Notes under the pieces: generated by a model
Databases searched by the model: none
Seen by the model: only the letters and a program-made list of their open reading frames with translations
Told to the model about the DNA's origin: nothing
DNA from: Candidatus Gordonibacter avicola
Lineage (GTDB): Bacteria > Actinomycetota > Coriobacteriia > Coriobacteriales > Eggerthellaceae
Length of the DNA stretch: 64,000 nt
Direction of reading: 5' to 3'
Assembly: GCA_019113915.1 (NCBI GenBank)
Contig: DXGM01000013.1
Coordinates: 118,611 to 182,610, forward strand
In this document: positions 19,403-31,122 of the stretch, piece after piece
Layout: the number at the start of each line of letters is the position of its first letter
Numbering within the stretch: the stretch's first letter is position 1
Translations under genes and position numbers: made by a program

Positions 19403-22400
19403 ATGAATAATCGTCGAGCTTTGCGGCTCGGCAGGGCTGCGTGCGCGGTAACGCTTACGCTTGCTCTGGCGACCGGTACTCTGCCTGCATTCGCAGGCGA
19501 TGCTGCAACATCTGAAAACCTCCGGGGGGGGGGGGGCTTTCTGAGCCTATAGCCTCCGAAACCTCTGACGCTACAAGTGCGGAGGGTGCGGCCGAATCTC
19601 CGAATGCGAGCGATGTCTCGCAGTTCTCCCAACAGGTCCCACTCGACCAATCTTCTTCCAATGAAAACCAAACCGAAAACTCGCCTGTACAGGATGCGGG
19701 TTCTACTGGTGTGTCTAGCCAGGTAGCAGGTACGGTTCCGCTTCCTGAAGGCTCTGCTGATGCGGTAGCCTCAATTGTGGCTGATGGCCTTGTTTTCGAA
19801 ATTGACACCACAGTCAACACCGCCAAGCTGGTTGGCTCGGCTGTGACGCCGCCCAAGGGCGACCTCTCTGTCCCACCATCGGTAACCAGCGGGTCAACCA
19901 CCTACGAGGTAACTTCCATCGCGAAAGAAGCTTTCGCGAAGTGTGCGGAACTCACCTCGATCTCGCTTCCCGCAACGCTGCGCGAGGTAGACCCCGACGC
20001 AGTTGCTGGATGTACTTCCCTCAAATCCATCACTATCAGCGCCAAAAACGAGGCCTTCGCCTCGCATGACGGCATGCTGTTCTCAAAAGACTACTCGCGT
20101 CTCCTGCTCATTCCCGAGGGCAAGGAGGGCGCTGCCACCATCCCCGGCCAAACAACATACGTCCCCGCTCAGGCATTTTCCCGGTGTCTGAGCTCCTCAC
20201 TAACTGCCGGGGATGGCAGCGCCGAATTCACTACGCTCAACGGGATGCTTTTCTCGAAAGACCTTAAAACCTTGGTTGTCTGCCCGCCCAAGGTAGGGAA
20301 CGCCGTCGTGCTTCCCACTGAAACTGAGACTATTGGCGAGTACGCCCTCGCCGGCTGCAAAGACCTTACCTCAATCACCGCACTCGGGAACGTGCGTGAG
20401 ATTGATCCCACTGCTTTTGCCGACGAAACCAAAGCCACTGCTGTAGTAGCCCTCCCAGCAGGGGAGAGCAAAGCTGTTTGGGAGCAAGCAGGCTTCCAAC
20501 ACTTCGCCGAACCAGCCGAGCCAGGCACAACTTCGCGTCCAGAAGTTAACGACTCTTCCGAGGCTGCCGCCAGCGGCTTCGTGTTTACGCTGCTTGATGA
20601 CTACACGCTTTCGGTCACCTGGGAAGGTACCGAAGACCCCGCCGTCAACCTCGAAATCCCCGCATCCGCGAAGATCAACGACGTGTCCTACCGTGTGAGC
20701 ACCATCGCCGCCAACGCCTTCGCGAATCGTGGCTCGCTAACCAGCGTGAAACTTCCTGAAAGCGTGACCTCCATTAGTGAAGCCGCCTTCGCAAGGTGCG
20801 CCAACCTCGCAACCATCCAACTCCCCGACACCCTGCGCGAGATAGGCGAGCGCGCTTTCGAAGCCACTGCCCTCGCCGAAGTCTGGCTCCCTGCGAGCAT
20901 ACAATCAATCGCCTCCCGTGCCTTCGCCTCCTGCGAGTCCCTGACCCGCATCGTGGCCCTCGGCACCCCCGAGGTAGTCGATGACGCCATAGCAGGCTGT
21001 GCCAACCTCTCCATCTACAGCCCCTACAACGCAGAAGGTACCTATCCCTGGAACCTCGGCCTCATCGCCAACAACAACCACCTTCTACCCTACGGCCTCA
21101 CTCTCCCCGAAGAGCCCCTACATCTGGAGGTAGGCCAGTCCGCCAACCTCTTCGAAGGCGATCTCCACGAAACCCCCGAACCCTGCGAAGTCTCCTTCTC
21201 CTACGCCGCCAAACCCCTATCCGTAGCCCCTGACGGCACCGTAACCGCCAAAGCCCCCGGCACCTCCGAGGTCACCGTGACCCTCACTCTCAACAACCAA
21301 GAACTAACTCGTGCCACCCGTACGGTGGTAGTCAGCGCCTCATCTGAACCTGTAATCCCATCTGGGCCTGAAGCTTCTGAGAAACAGGAAAGCGTTAAAA
21401 CCGAAGAGCTTCTAAATGCTCAAACGGAACATACCGTTCAAACGCCAGCAACAGAACCTTCGATAGCTCTCGCCAATGAACTTGACCCAACAACAATCTC
21501 TTTGGAGACAGGCGAACTCGTAAACGAAAGTGGCATGATCCAACGCGCAGCTATGCTTGCAACCGGTGAGAGCTTCGAGCAAGAGGTTGCCTCCGGACAC
21601 ACACTTAAATTCACCGTACTTTCCGAAGCGGAAGGGGAGATGAGCGGTGAGGTAGCGGTGTCTAAAAGCGCAAACGCCGCTCTTGATCCTCGCGGCTCTC
21701 TAATTGTTCCAGCTACCGTCGAAAACAATGGATCGAAATACCAGGTTACTGCTATTGCGGACAATGGATTCTCGACTTCATTCTATCTGAATTCTATCTC
21801 TTTTGCCGCAGGTAGCACCTTGTCATCATTGGGCATAGGCAGTTTTAATAACTGCCGTTCCTTGTCGCAAGTTGCTTTGCCGGATACCGTGAAAAGCATT
21901 GGAGCCTCTGCGTTTACCAACTGTACAAGTTTGACTGATATTGATGTATCATCGGCGGTTAGCATTGGAAAAGAATGCTTTTTGACCTGCACATCCTTGT
22001 CTTCTGTGGCTTTGGGTGCTCAGGTGACTTCTCTTGCTCCGTATATATTTTCGAACTGTAGATCACTCAGGACGGTATATGTATATGGAACGATAACCTC
22101 TTTCGAAGAGGGGGCATTTGACCTTTTGCCGACCCAGGATGTGAGCGTGTACGTTTCTAATGCCGATAGCGCTGCATCCTGGTCGGAGGCTGCGGGCGCA
22201 GCGGGCTATACCTTCAAAACGGTAGAAGTTTTGGGGGAGCGCTGCTCGGTCACGTTTGACTCCCAGGGAGGTATGCCTGCATCCTTTGTTCAAACAGTTG
22301 CAAAAGGCGTCCCGATAGCTGAACCGTCTTCGCCCATAAAGGAAGAATTTAGCCTTTCGGGTTGGTTCACTTCTGAGGGTATTCGATGGGACTTCTCCCA

Positions 22401-25400
22401 GCCGATCGAAAATAACATGACGCTTTACGGTCAATGGGTTGAAGAAGCCACTGACGGAACGTTTTTATATCGCATGCGCTCCGACGGCAAGAGTTTGTCG
22501 ATAGCCGCGATTAACCCCTCATCGTTGACGGGGCACGTCGTTATCCCTTCCGAATACGAGCTTGGTGGTTTAGTCTTTCCGGTTGAGGAAGTGGCGCAAT
22601 TTGCCTTGTATCGTTCTCAAGTAAGTTCTCTTGTAATCCCAAAATCTATTAAGGAAATAGGGAATCAGGCGGTTTCGGATTGCCCTCAGCTGACATCGGT
22701 AACATTTGAAGAGGGAAGTAGCTTGCGCATCATAAAGACTTCTGCCTTTTCAAAAAGCACTCTTACCGCTATCGATATCCCTGACACGGTGGAAACGCTT
22801 GAGGCGAGCGTCTTCCATGCTTGCCCGAAGCTTCAGTCGGTTAAGTTGCCATCTCGTCTTACTACCATCGAGCCATTCCTCTTTTGTTTTTGCCAAAACC
22901 TTTCCTCTGTCAATATCCCTCGCGGTATTACCAGTGTAGGAGGGCATGCGTTTCAGAATTGCCTTCTCTTAGAGTCGGTCGATCTTCCTGATGCCATCAC
23001 CACAATCAGGGATTATGCGTTCACAGCGAATCAATCTTTGAAGTCCATTAACCTGTCTCAAGTAACGTCCATTGGCGCGTATGCTTTTAATGATTGTCGC
23101 TCGCTGGAGACAGTGAGTCTTCCTGCAACTCGCGTACTTGGAACAAAGGCCTTCCGACTATGCGCAAAGCTGACTTCTGTGGATATGCCCGTTGTCGAGC
23201 ACATCGGTGCAGAAGCTTTCTCAACGTGCGGCGTGCTTGCTTCAATCAACTTTCCGTCTTCCTTGCAAGCTGTTGATGCGAGCGCGTTTACTGACAGCAA
23301 CGCTATCGCGTTTATTCGCGCGAATAGTTCTTTGCCGAATGTAGGCATCGCGACGGCTTTTGATGATACTGTTAAAGCGAAAGCGGTAGTCATTCTGCCG
23401 AGGGTTTCCACCGATGGCAACGCAACGCCATATAATGAAATGAAAGCGGCATGGGAAAACTACGGCTTCCTCAAGATTTCTCCCATGGGCGGAGCCTTGC
23501 CCCTAGCAAGTGATGACCCCAATTCTCCCAACACCGACGAGAACAAAGCTGGATGGACGCTTTCCGACGACGGCACGCTCACTATCCATAGCACCGAAAC
23601 TATTGCGAACCTTGGATGGGCCTACACTGACGGTTCGAGCGGAGTGTATGAGAAATACTGGGGCCCTGTACGAGCTGCCGTTACGCGCGTATCGATGGAA
23701 GCGGTGACTGGGGTAGAAGAGTCCATGGAATGCTGGTTTCAAGAAATGCCTAATTTGGTCGAAGCTGTCGGCGTGCGTGTGTTTCCTGGGGTTACAAGTG
23801 TCGCCGGTATGTTTCAACTTGATTCAAGTTTGGAAACGATTCCAGTTCTGAGTTTCCCTGATAGTGTAACCAGCGTGCGCGGCTGCTTCCAGCGTTGTTC
23901 GTCGCTGAAGGAAATCCCCGAAGGCTTTACCTTGCCAAAAAATGTTGAAGATTGCTCGTACATCTTCAATAGTTGCTCTAACTTAACTGATCTGCCCAGT
24001 GGCTTCAGTTTTCCGAATTCAATTGAGGCGATGGCTGGGTTTTTCGCTGAATGGGTGAAACTCGAAACGGTACCAACATCCTTCACCTTCCCTTCCCAGG
24101 TGAAGCGTATAGATTACCTGTTTCAAGGATGTAAAAGTTTAAGCTCGTTACCTGAAGGCTTCTCGCTGCCGTCGACGGCAATTAACGCCGATAGCGTATT
24201 CTATGGTTGCTCTTCTCTTGTCTCCTTGCCCGATTCGCTCAGCTTGGCAGGAGCCCCTGATCTGCAGAGTGCAAGAAACTTCCTTGGAAACTGTACAAGT
24301 CTGGTCTCCATTCCTGATGACTTTAAAATACCGGATCGTATCACTGATATTTCTTATCTTTTCTACAACTGCGTCTCTCTTGTCGCGCTCCCTGACGGTT
24401 TTGGGATTCCGGCTGAGGTAAACACCCATGGCATGTTTGCGCTCTACTGGACTCAGGGTGAGCAACTTCCCGGCAATGTGAGGGTTCCTTTGTATTATGC
24501 AGGATCGAACACAATCCTTGTAAATGAATATAATTGGGCTTCGTCTAATCGTACGCTGGTTACTCCGACGAACAGGCCCGATGGGGCAAGCGTGGTTACG
24601 CTCAACATAAAAGAAGCGAACGAAACTGGTGCTGGTTCATTCTGGACGGCCACATATACCGATGCCTCTAGCATGTTGGTAGAGCCTCCCTACGTGCCAA
24701 CGCGCCCAGGTATGGTGTTCACCCTGTGGTACGCCGATCCTGAGTGCACGCAGCGGGTAGACTTCTCGCAGCCTTTCGGTGCTGATGTCACTATTTACGG
24801 CAAACTCGCACCCGGCACACACGAGGGCGAGTTGCCTTGTGAGGCCAGCACGGGTGCGGCTGCCTGGTCGATTTCCGATGATGGCACACTCTTTATTAGA
24901 GGAGCTGGAATCGTCGACAAGTCTGTCAGGTGGACGGAAGTGAATGACTCTATGTACTCTGAATATTGGGGTCCGTATCGCTCCCAGATAGAAAAGGTTT
25001 CTATGACCCCTGCTCTACGTGCACGTAATTTGTCTGGGTGGTTTGCATTTATGGACAAACTCACGAATGCTGTCGAGCTGCATATTCCGGAAGGTGTAAC
25101 TGGAATGAGGCGTTCCTTCCAAGGATGTTCCTCTCTTGAGACGCTTCCTGAAGGATGGGCCCTTCCTGGAACCGTTGTTGATACCTCCTGCATGTTTGAA
25201 CGTTGTGTAAACTTAACATCGCTACCCAGAAGTTTTGTTCTCAATAGGGGAGTACAAACGGTGCAATATATGTTCTGGCAGTGCTCATCGCTTGCCTCGC
25301 TGCCGGAGAACTTCGGTTTTCCCGAAAGCGTCACTGCGAGTGCCAGTGTTTTTGGTGGATGCCTATCCCTCTCCGTACTACCTGATGGGTTGACTCTCCC

Positions 25401-28400
25401 TACTGCGGTCTGGGGTGCTAATAACCCCTTCTACTGTGACATTGATCCTGGTGAGCCTCGTATCCCTACGTATTATGCGGGGAGCGATCCCGGCGTGCTT
25501 ACGTTCGACTGGGAAAGCCAAAACCGTACGCTCATTACCGATGAGTCGGACATGGGTATCATGCAGCAAGGCGTCTTCAAGATGCAAATGGAACAGCCGG
25601 ATGGCTCTTTTGCTTGGGAGACACGCTCTACGGCTTGGTCGAACAAGCAAGGCATCCTTGCTGACCCCGGTGCGCCAGTCCATCCAGATGGCTATGCGTT
25701 CACTGGTTGGTGCACGGACGAGGACTGCCTTACGCCCTTCGACTTCACGCAGCCCCTCACTGAGCGTACAACTCTCTATGGTAAGTGGGTGCTTGCTGGT
25801 GGCAAGAATGACCTTAACCGTGCAGGTGGTGAATTGCCGTGCGTAGATGCTGCGGGCCAAGCTGTTGCCTCAACGGCGTGGTGGCGCGTGACGGCTGACG
25901 GTGCGCTTTTTATCGAGGGTGAGGGCGAAGTGGCCAACCTGGCAATGACCTGGGACTCTAGTGCCGCAACGCAAACCTTTTGGGAGCCGGTGCGCGACCA
26001 GGTGAAATCCATCCGCATGGACAAGCGCATCAAAGCGCAAGACATGAGCGCGTGGTTCTGCCGCATGCCGCTGCTTGTTGACCTGTCGGGTTTCGCCATC
26101 CCCGAAGGCACGCGCACGGTCAAGGATATGTTCTACCGCTGTGCGAGCCTTGCTGAATTGCCCGCAGGTTTCAGGCTTCCTGATTCGCTGGAGAGCGCTC
26201 ACAGCCTGTTTTTGAAGTGTGCCTCGCTGGCATCGGTACCCGCTTCCTTCACCTTACCTGACGTGGGCAATCTGAAAGAAGTGTCGAAACTGTTTGGTGA
26301 TTGTGTGGCTCTGACGTCGCTGCCCGTAGGGTTCACCATTCCCACATCGGTGACCTTTGTGGACGAAACCTTCTTTGGCTGCACGTCGCTCGCGTCGTTG
26401 CCGGAGGGCTTCACTATTCCTGCTTCGGTGACCAAAATGCACAAGGTGTTCTGCAACTGCCCAACGTTGACGGTTCTGCCAGCAAGTTTCGACTTCCCGC
26501 AGACGGTAGCCGAGGAAGCCACCGAGCCTTTCTGGTGCGCTGAGCTCACACCTACCTACTTCGCCGGCGCGGCGGATAGCACCTCAAACGTGCTTTCCTA
26601 TTCGAAGTGGGATATCCAAAACCGCAGCATTGCGACGAACGTACCCGATGGCCAGGTGCTCGTTGAGCTGATGTGCCCTGAAGCGGAAACGGGCACTTAC
26701 GGCCTGTACGCTCAGCAACTCGCGGCGGCCGGTGCCACGCTAACTGCTCCTGACGCGCCCAACCTGGACGGCTTTGCGTTCGCCGGCTGGTACAACGAAG
26801 AAAGCTGTACAACAGCGTTTGACTTCTCGCAGCCGCTGACCGGCAATGTCAAACTGTATGCAAAATACGTCGGCCGCAGCGGCCTGCTTCCCACCACCGA
26901 CGGCGGTGAGAATGCTTCCTGGAAACTCACCGATGACGGCACGCTGGTCATCTCATGCGAGCCAGGAGCTATCATCAAAGAACTGTGGGCGCCTGCGGAT
27001 GAGTTCCGGGTTAACTACTGGGGCCCAATGCGCGACGAGGTAACCGCGGCAATAATGGAACCCAACGTCCAGGCGGAAAGTATGGCCAAGTGGTTCCAGG
27101 CTATGGTGAATCTCGAAGACGTTTCACGCGTTTACGTGCCCTCAGGGACGACAAGTCTGCGCAATACGTTTTCGAATTGCGCAAAAATTGTCAACTTGCC
27201 AGAGGACTTCACCATACCGTCTGGGGCGCAGATTGTGGACATGCATGATACGTTCATCAAATGCACGTCACTTACTAAGCTGCCCGATGGCCTACGTATT
27301 CCCGATTCGGTTCAATACACCGACGGCATGTTGTTTGGCTGCACCTCGCTCACGACACTTCCGGCTGGTTTCAATTTGCCAGCAAGCCTGATTAACGCAG
27401 AAAACATGTTCTGCCTTTCAGGTTTGACGACGCTTCCTGCAGGTTTTGAAATACCTCAGCATGCGCAAAACCTCGCGTATATGTTTGCAAACACTCCGCT
27501 GACATCGCTACCTGCCAGTTTCCGCATAACGGGTGATGTGACCAGCTGTTCCAGGATGTTTTCAGGATGTGAGTCACTGCGTTTTCTTCCGGAGGGTTTC
27601 TCTGTTCCGGTGAATGTGAGCAACGCTGGTGGGATGTTCCGCGGCTGTCGTTCGCTTGAGAGTTTGCCTGAGGGCTTTGCCATTGAGGGTGCAAACACAG
27701 ACGTGGCACAAATGTTCATGAACTGCCCGAAGCTTTGCTCACTTCCTGCTAGTTTTAAGTTGCTTGCCTTGAAGAACGGGGAAGCGGCAGGCTTAGAGAC
27801 GATGTTTGGCATGGCTACAGACTTTCCGGGCTTCAGCTCTGAGACGCTGACTACCTGGTATGCGGGCGCAACAGAAGATGTGCTTGGTGCCGATTATTGG
27901 CTTACTACCTACAATCGTACATTAGTTACGGCGAACGACCCGCTGCCTGCAAATACCTACAAGGTTACATTTAAGTTGGCGGATTCGGTCGGTGCGGTAC
28001 CGGTCGAGTGGATGAAGGTTTTGGTCACGACAGGAGAAGATGGAAGCGCGCATGTGGTTGATCCCGGTGTGCCTCAGCGTTTCGGTTATATCTTCTCTGG
28101 ATGGAAAACAGCCGACGGGACTGCCTTCGACTTCTCTTCTGCCATCACGCAGGATATGGAACTTATTGGCGAGTATGTCTTGAGTGTCGACATCGATGTG
28201 CCGCTTGCGGCGAAGGTGGAGGTTGACTCGTCGGGGAATGTGACGCCGGCGGTTTTCAAGATGCGGTCGAATACGCCGGTGGCGTTGTCGATTGCGTCGG
28301 TGTCGTCCGAGGCGGCTTCGGGTGCGGAGAAGCTGTTCCCAAATGCTGCCGAGCGCGCGGGGGTGCAGGTGCGCGTCAAGGTGGGTCAGGATGAAGCTTT

Positions 28401-28581
28401 GCTTGCCTTTGACGAGTCGAAGGGTCCGCTGAGCAACCTTCCTGCAGCCACGGTTTCGTCGCCAACTCTAGTGGACGCCGAAATAGGCCTCAATCGCAAC
28501 GGCGCCCAACTCGACTTCCAGCCAGGCGAAGATATCACCTCGTTCGCAAAGCTGATTTGGACGATTGTTCCTGAGTTGTAA
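19403..28581 (+). CDS. Giant secreted BspA-like LRR protein 2, phase-variable, out of frame as written
   Basis: This paralogue of the preceding giant gene starts at an ATG after GGGACAAGGG. Its signal peptide ends near LPAFA, and the frame then meets 13 G at 19524-19536 and stops at 19552. Frame 1 is open from the tract to 28581, so 14 G (or 11) would give one protein of about 3,059 residues. Order: Ser/Thr/Glu linker; LRR_5 19770-21000; Big_2-like about 21100-21330; linker; LRR_5 21590-22200; InlB B-like repeat 22240-22440; LRR_5 to about 23490. Four DUF285-type modules each close with a B-like repeat, to about 28170. A C-terminal beta domain ends LIWTI, like LIWTV in gene 1. No sortase motif or C-terminal helix is visible. 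A surface adhesin or binding role is inferred. Confidence 0.82.
19524..19536 (+). repeat. Poly-G tract (13 G), switch of giant gene 2
   Basis: Thirteen G follow CC after the signal peptide, at the same place (Leu-Arg-Gly...) as the first tract of gene 1. The mature frame needs 11 or 14 G. At 13 the product is a 49-residue secreted peptide. Confidence 0.8.
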
Positions 28582-28585
28582 ATTC

Positions 28586-28735
28586 TTCCCCGATCTATGC
28601 GAGTCGGGGGAGGCAATGGGGTATGCCGGGCGGGGTTTGGCGAAAACCATCCCGCTCGGCACTTTCTTCCCCATGCAATCCGCAACCTTCCTCCCCTCAG
28701 TCATTCGCACCCCAGGATCCTCCTTCCTGGGGTGC
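28586..28735 (+). terminator. Two hairpins ending giant gene 2
   Basis: A short TTCCCCGA/TCGGGGGA stem lies at 28586-28611. A perfect 11-bp stem (GCACCCCAGGA at 28707-28717 with 28725-28735) follows, with a TTCGGTATATTC tail. The second is the better terminator. Confidence 0.6.
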
Positions 28736-28916
28736 TTCGGTATATTCGATACCACTCTATAAATAGGTAAGGCGCGCGCCCGCTAAGGTGGCCGCGAAGC
28801 CCCCCGAAGTTGACGAAACGCGGCATCGTTTGCAGTTCCTTTGGAGTATGGTGGCGCATTTGACGGGTGTGATAGAATAATCGGCTGGAATTGCTGTATC
28901 TGGAAGGGACCGGTAT

Positions 28917-29717
28917 ATGTCTGGGCATTCAAAGTGGGCTACAACGAAACATCGCAAGGCGGCGCAGGACGCGAAGCGCTCGGCCTTGTTCTCCAAGCTG
29001 TCGCGCAACATCACGGTGGCGGCGAAAGAAGGCGGCGACCCGAACCCCGACAACAATGCGTCGCTCGCGGCCGCCATCGAAAAGGCCAAGGGCTACTCCC
29101 TGCCGAAGGATAAGATCAAAGTTGCCATTGACAAGGCGTTTGGCACTGGCAAAGACGCCGCGAACTACGAAACGGTGGTCTACGAGGGCTACGGCCCGGC
29201 CGGCGTCGCCGTGTACTGCGAGGCGCTGACCGACAACCGCAACCGCACGGCTGCCGACGTCCGCAGCGCGTTCTCGCACGCGGGCGGCAACCTGGGCACG
29301 TCGGGCTCCGTGGCGTTCATGTTCGAGCGCAAGGGCCAGATCATGGTGTCGAAAGAGGTGGAAACGGGCGACAAGAAGAACCCCGTGAAGCCAAACGGCG
29401 CCGCTGCCGACGAGGAAGAGTTCATGTTGGCCGTGGCCGAGGCCGGCGGCGACGACTACGAGGACGCCGAGGACGAGTGGATTGTCTACACGGCGGCCAC
29501 CGACCTCATGGCCGTGAAGAACGCGCTGGAAGAGGCCGGCATCGAGACGAAGGGTGCCGAGCTGACCATGATTCCCTCCACGCCCGCCCAGGTGAGCGTG
29601 TCGGACGCGAAGAAGGTCATGCGCCTGATCGACCGTCTGGAAGAGCTCGAAGACTTGCAGAACGTGTACCACACCATGGACATCACGGACGAAATCGCCG
29701 AAGCGCTGGACGAATAA
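28917..29717 (+). CDS. yebC: YebC/PmpR-family protein
   Basis: The 266-residue protein opens with the family signature MSGHSKWATTKHRK and contains the conserved EGYGPAG and NRNRTAADVR stretches. YebC proteins are described as DNA-binding regulators, and some members help ribosomes pass proline stretches. The protein is slightly longer than the usual 240-250 residues because of an acidic/proline insertion around residues 143-165. GGAAGGG lies 8 nt before the ATG. It stands directly before ruvCAB, a common actinobacterial arrangement, but its own hairpin terminator separates it from ruvC. Confidence 0.95.
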   Translation: MSGHSKWATTKHRKAAQDAKRSALFSKLSRNITVAAKEGGDPNPDNNASLAAAIEKAKGYSLPKDKIKVAIDKAFGTGKDAANYETVVYEGYGPAGVAVYCEALTDNRNRTAADVRSAFSHAGGNLGTSGSVAFMFERKGQIMVSKEVETGDKKNPVKPNGAAADEEEFMLAVAEAGGDDYEDAEDEWIVYTAATDLMAVKNALEEAGIETKGAELTMIPSTPAQVSVSDAKKVMRLIDRLEELEDLQNVYHTMDITDEIAEALDE

Positions 29718-29740
29718 CGCGCCTGCGAGAGTGTGAGTGG

Positions 29741-29778
29741 AAGCCGCCGGAAGCCGAGAAGGCCCGGCGGCTTTTTTT
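29741..29778 (+). terminator. Intrinsic terminator after yebC
   Basis: AAGCCGCCGG at 29741-29750 pairs with CCGGCGGCTT at 29764-29773, and the T-run continues to 29778. Confidence 0.88.
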
Positions 29779-29858
29779 GTTGGGGGGTCCGCTCAGGCAA
29801 GCGGATTCGTTTCCTTCGTTGCATTTCTGAGGTTTCGGGTTTCCTTCCGTGGGTTCTG

Positions 29859-29886
29859 TGCTAGAATAAGTGCGAACAAACGTTTG
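29859..29886 (+). promoter_or_regulatory. ruvC promoter with LexA (SOS) box
   Basis: An extended -10 (TGC then TAGAAT, 29862-29867) is followed 5 nt later by CGAACAAACGTTTG at 29873-29886. This fits the Gram-positive LexA/DinR pattern CGAAC-N4-GTTCG with one mismatch. Overlap with the expected transcription start would let LexA block ruvCAB until DNA damage. Confidence 0.7.
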
Positions 29887-29905
29887 CACTTGGTGAAGGG
29901 ATAGC

Positions 29906-30508
29906 ATGGCGCGTACGGAACGGATCATACTTGGCATTGACCCGGGGTTGGCGAACACGGGGTGGGGCGTGGTGGCGCAGCGCGGCTCGCGGCTGTCGTG
30001 CGTTGCGTATGGCTGTGTGTCCACGTCAAAGGATCGTCCGCTCGCGCAGCGCCTGCGCAAAATCCACGAGCAGATGGCCGCCGTTATTGCGCGGTTTGAG
30101 CCCACGTGTGTGGGTATTGAAACCGTGTGGTTCGGCGCGAACGTGCAGAGCGCCTTTGCCACGGGGCAGGCGCGCGGCGCGGCGCTGGTTGCGTGCGCCG
30201 AGCATGATTTGCAGGTGGAAGAATTCTCACCCAGCCAGATTAAGTTGGCGGTGGTGGGCACGGGCTCGGCCGAAAAGGACCAGGTGCAGTATATGGTGCG
30301 CCAACTCTTGGCGCTTGAAGACGTGCCGCGGCCCGATCACGCGGCCGACGCGTTGGCGGCTGCCGTCTGCTTCACCACGCACGAGGGGCTGGCTGATGCA
30401 CGAGTGCGTGCCGAGGCGCTTGAGCGTGCGGCGCGGCAACCGTCCGGCCGGTGTGGAGCGGTGGGCGTTGACGCGCGAGTTGCCGCAGCGAAGGGAGTAC
30501 GTTCATGA
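29906..30508 (+). CDS. ruvC: Holliday junction resolvase RuvC
   Basis: RuvC cuts Holliday junctions symmetrically during recombination repair, working with RuvAB. The 200-residue protein carries the acidic active site: D12 in GIDPG, E72 in GIETVW, and H145 with D148 in DHAADAL. This resembles the Asp-Glu-His-Asp set of the Thermus enzyme. The C-terminal 25-30 residues extend past the usual fold and are Ala/Arg-rich. The gene starts 20 nt after an SOS-type operator and its stop overlaps the ruvA start (ATGA), so the two are translationally coupled. Confidence 0.97.
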   Translation: MARTERIILGIDPGLANTGWGVVAQRGSRLSCVAYGCVSTSKDRPLAQRLRKIHEQMAAVIARFEPTCVGIETVWFGANVQSAFATGQARGAALVACAEHDLQVEEFSPSQIKLAVVGTGSAEKDQVQYMVRQLLALEDVPRPDHAADALAAAVCFTTHEGLADARVRAEALERAARQPSGRCGAVGVDARVAAAKGVRS

Positions 30509-31095
30509 TTGCGTTTCTGAAAGGCACGCTGGTTGGCAAGACGGCGTCAACGGCGTTTATCGAGGTGGGCGGCATTGGCTATGCGGTAGGTATGTCACAG
30601 TCGGGGCTCTCGAAGCTGCCCGCTGCCGGCGCGCCGGTGGAAGTGCACACCTACTTACAGGTGCGCGAGGACGCGCTGGCGCTCTACGGGTTTTTGTCGC
30701 TGGAGGAAAAAGCGCTGTTCGAGCGCCTTATTGCTGTGGGAGGCGTGGGGCCGAAGGTGGCGTTGGCGGCGCTCTCGGCGTTCTCCCCGCAGGCGCTTGC
30801 TTCGGCTATTGCTGCACAGGACGTGGCAGCGGTACAGCGCATTCCCGGGGTGGGCAAGAAGACGGCCTCGCGCATTATTTTGGAGTTGAAGGGGTCGCTC
30901 GATCAAGGGTTGGAAGGGCTCTTCGACGAGGGTGCGCCGGCTGCGGTCACCGATGCCGGTGTGCAGGGTGCCGTGGAGGCGCTGCTGTCCATGGGTTTCA
31001 CCTCGGCGGAAGCCGATATTGCGTTGAAGGGCGCGCCTGCGGGAGCCGACGAAGGCGTACTGATACAATACGCCTTGAAACGACTGGGATCGTAA
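30505..31095 (+). CDS. ruvA: Holliday junction DNA helicase subunit RuvA
   Basis: RuvA binds the four-way junction and positions RuvB rings for branch migration. This 196-residue protein shows the N-terminal OB domain (MIAFLKGTLVGK, GYAVGMS), the two helix-hairpin-helix DNA-binding motifs (VGGVGPKVAL and IPGVGKKTASRI) and a C-terminal RuvB-binding domain (AVEALLSMGF). Length is normal. AAGGGAG precedes the ATG, which overlaps the ruvC stop. It lies 27 nt before ruvB in the same operon. Confidence 0.97.
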   Translation: MIAFLKGTLVGKTASTAFIEVGGIGYAVGMSQSGLSKLPAAGAPVEVHTYLQVREDALALYGFLSLEEKALFERLIAVGGVGPKVALAALSAFSPQALASAIAAQDVAAVQRIPGVGKKTASRIILELKGSLDQGLEGLFDEGAPAAVTDAGVQGAVEALLSMGFTSAEADIALKGAPAGADEGVLIQYALKRLGS

Positions 31096-31122
31096 GCACG
31101 AGGCGAACTGGGATAGGACCGT

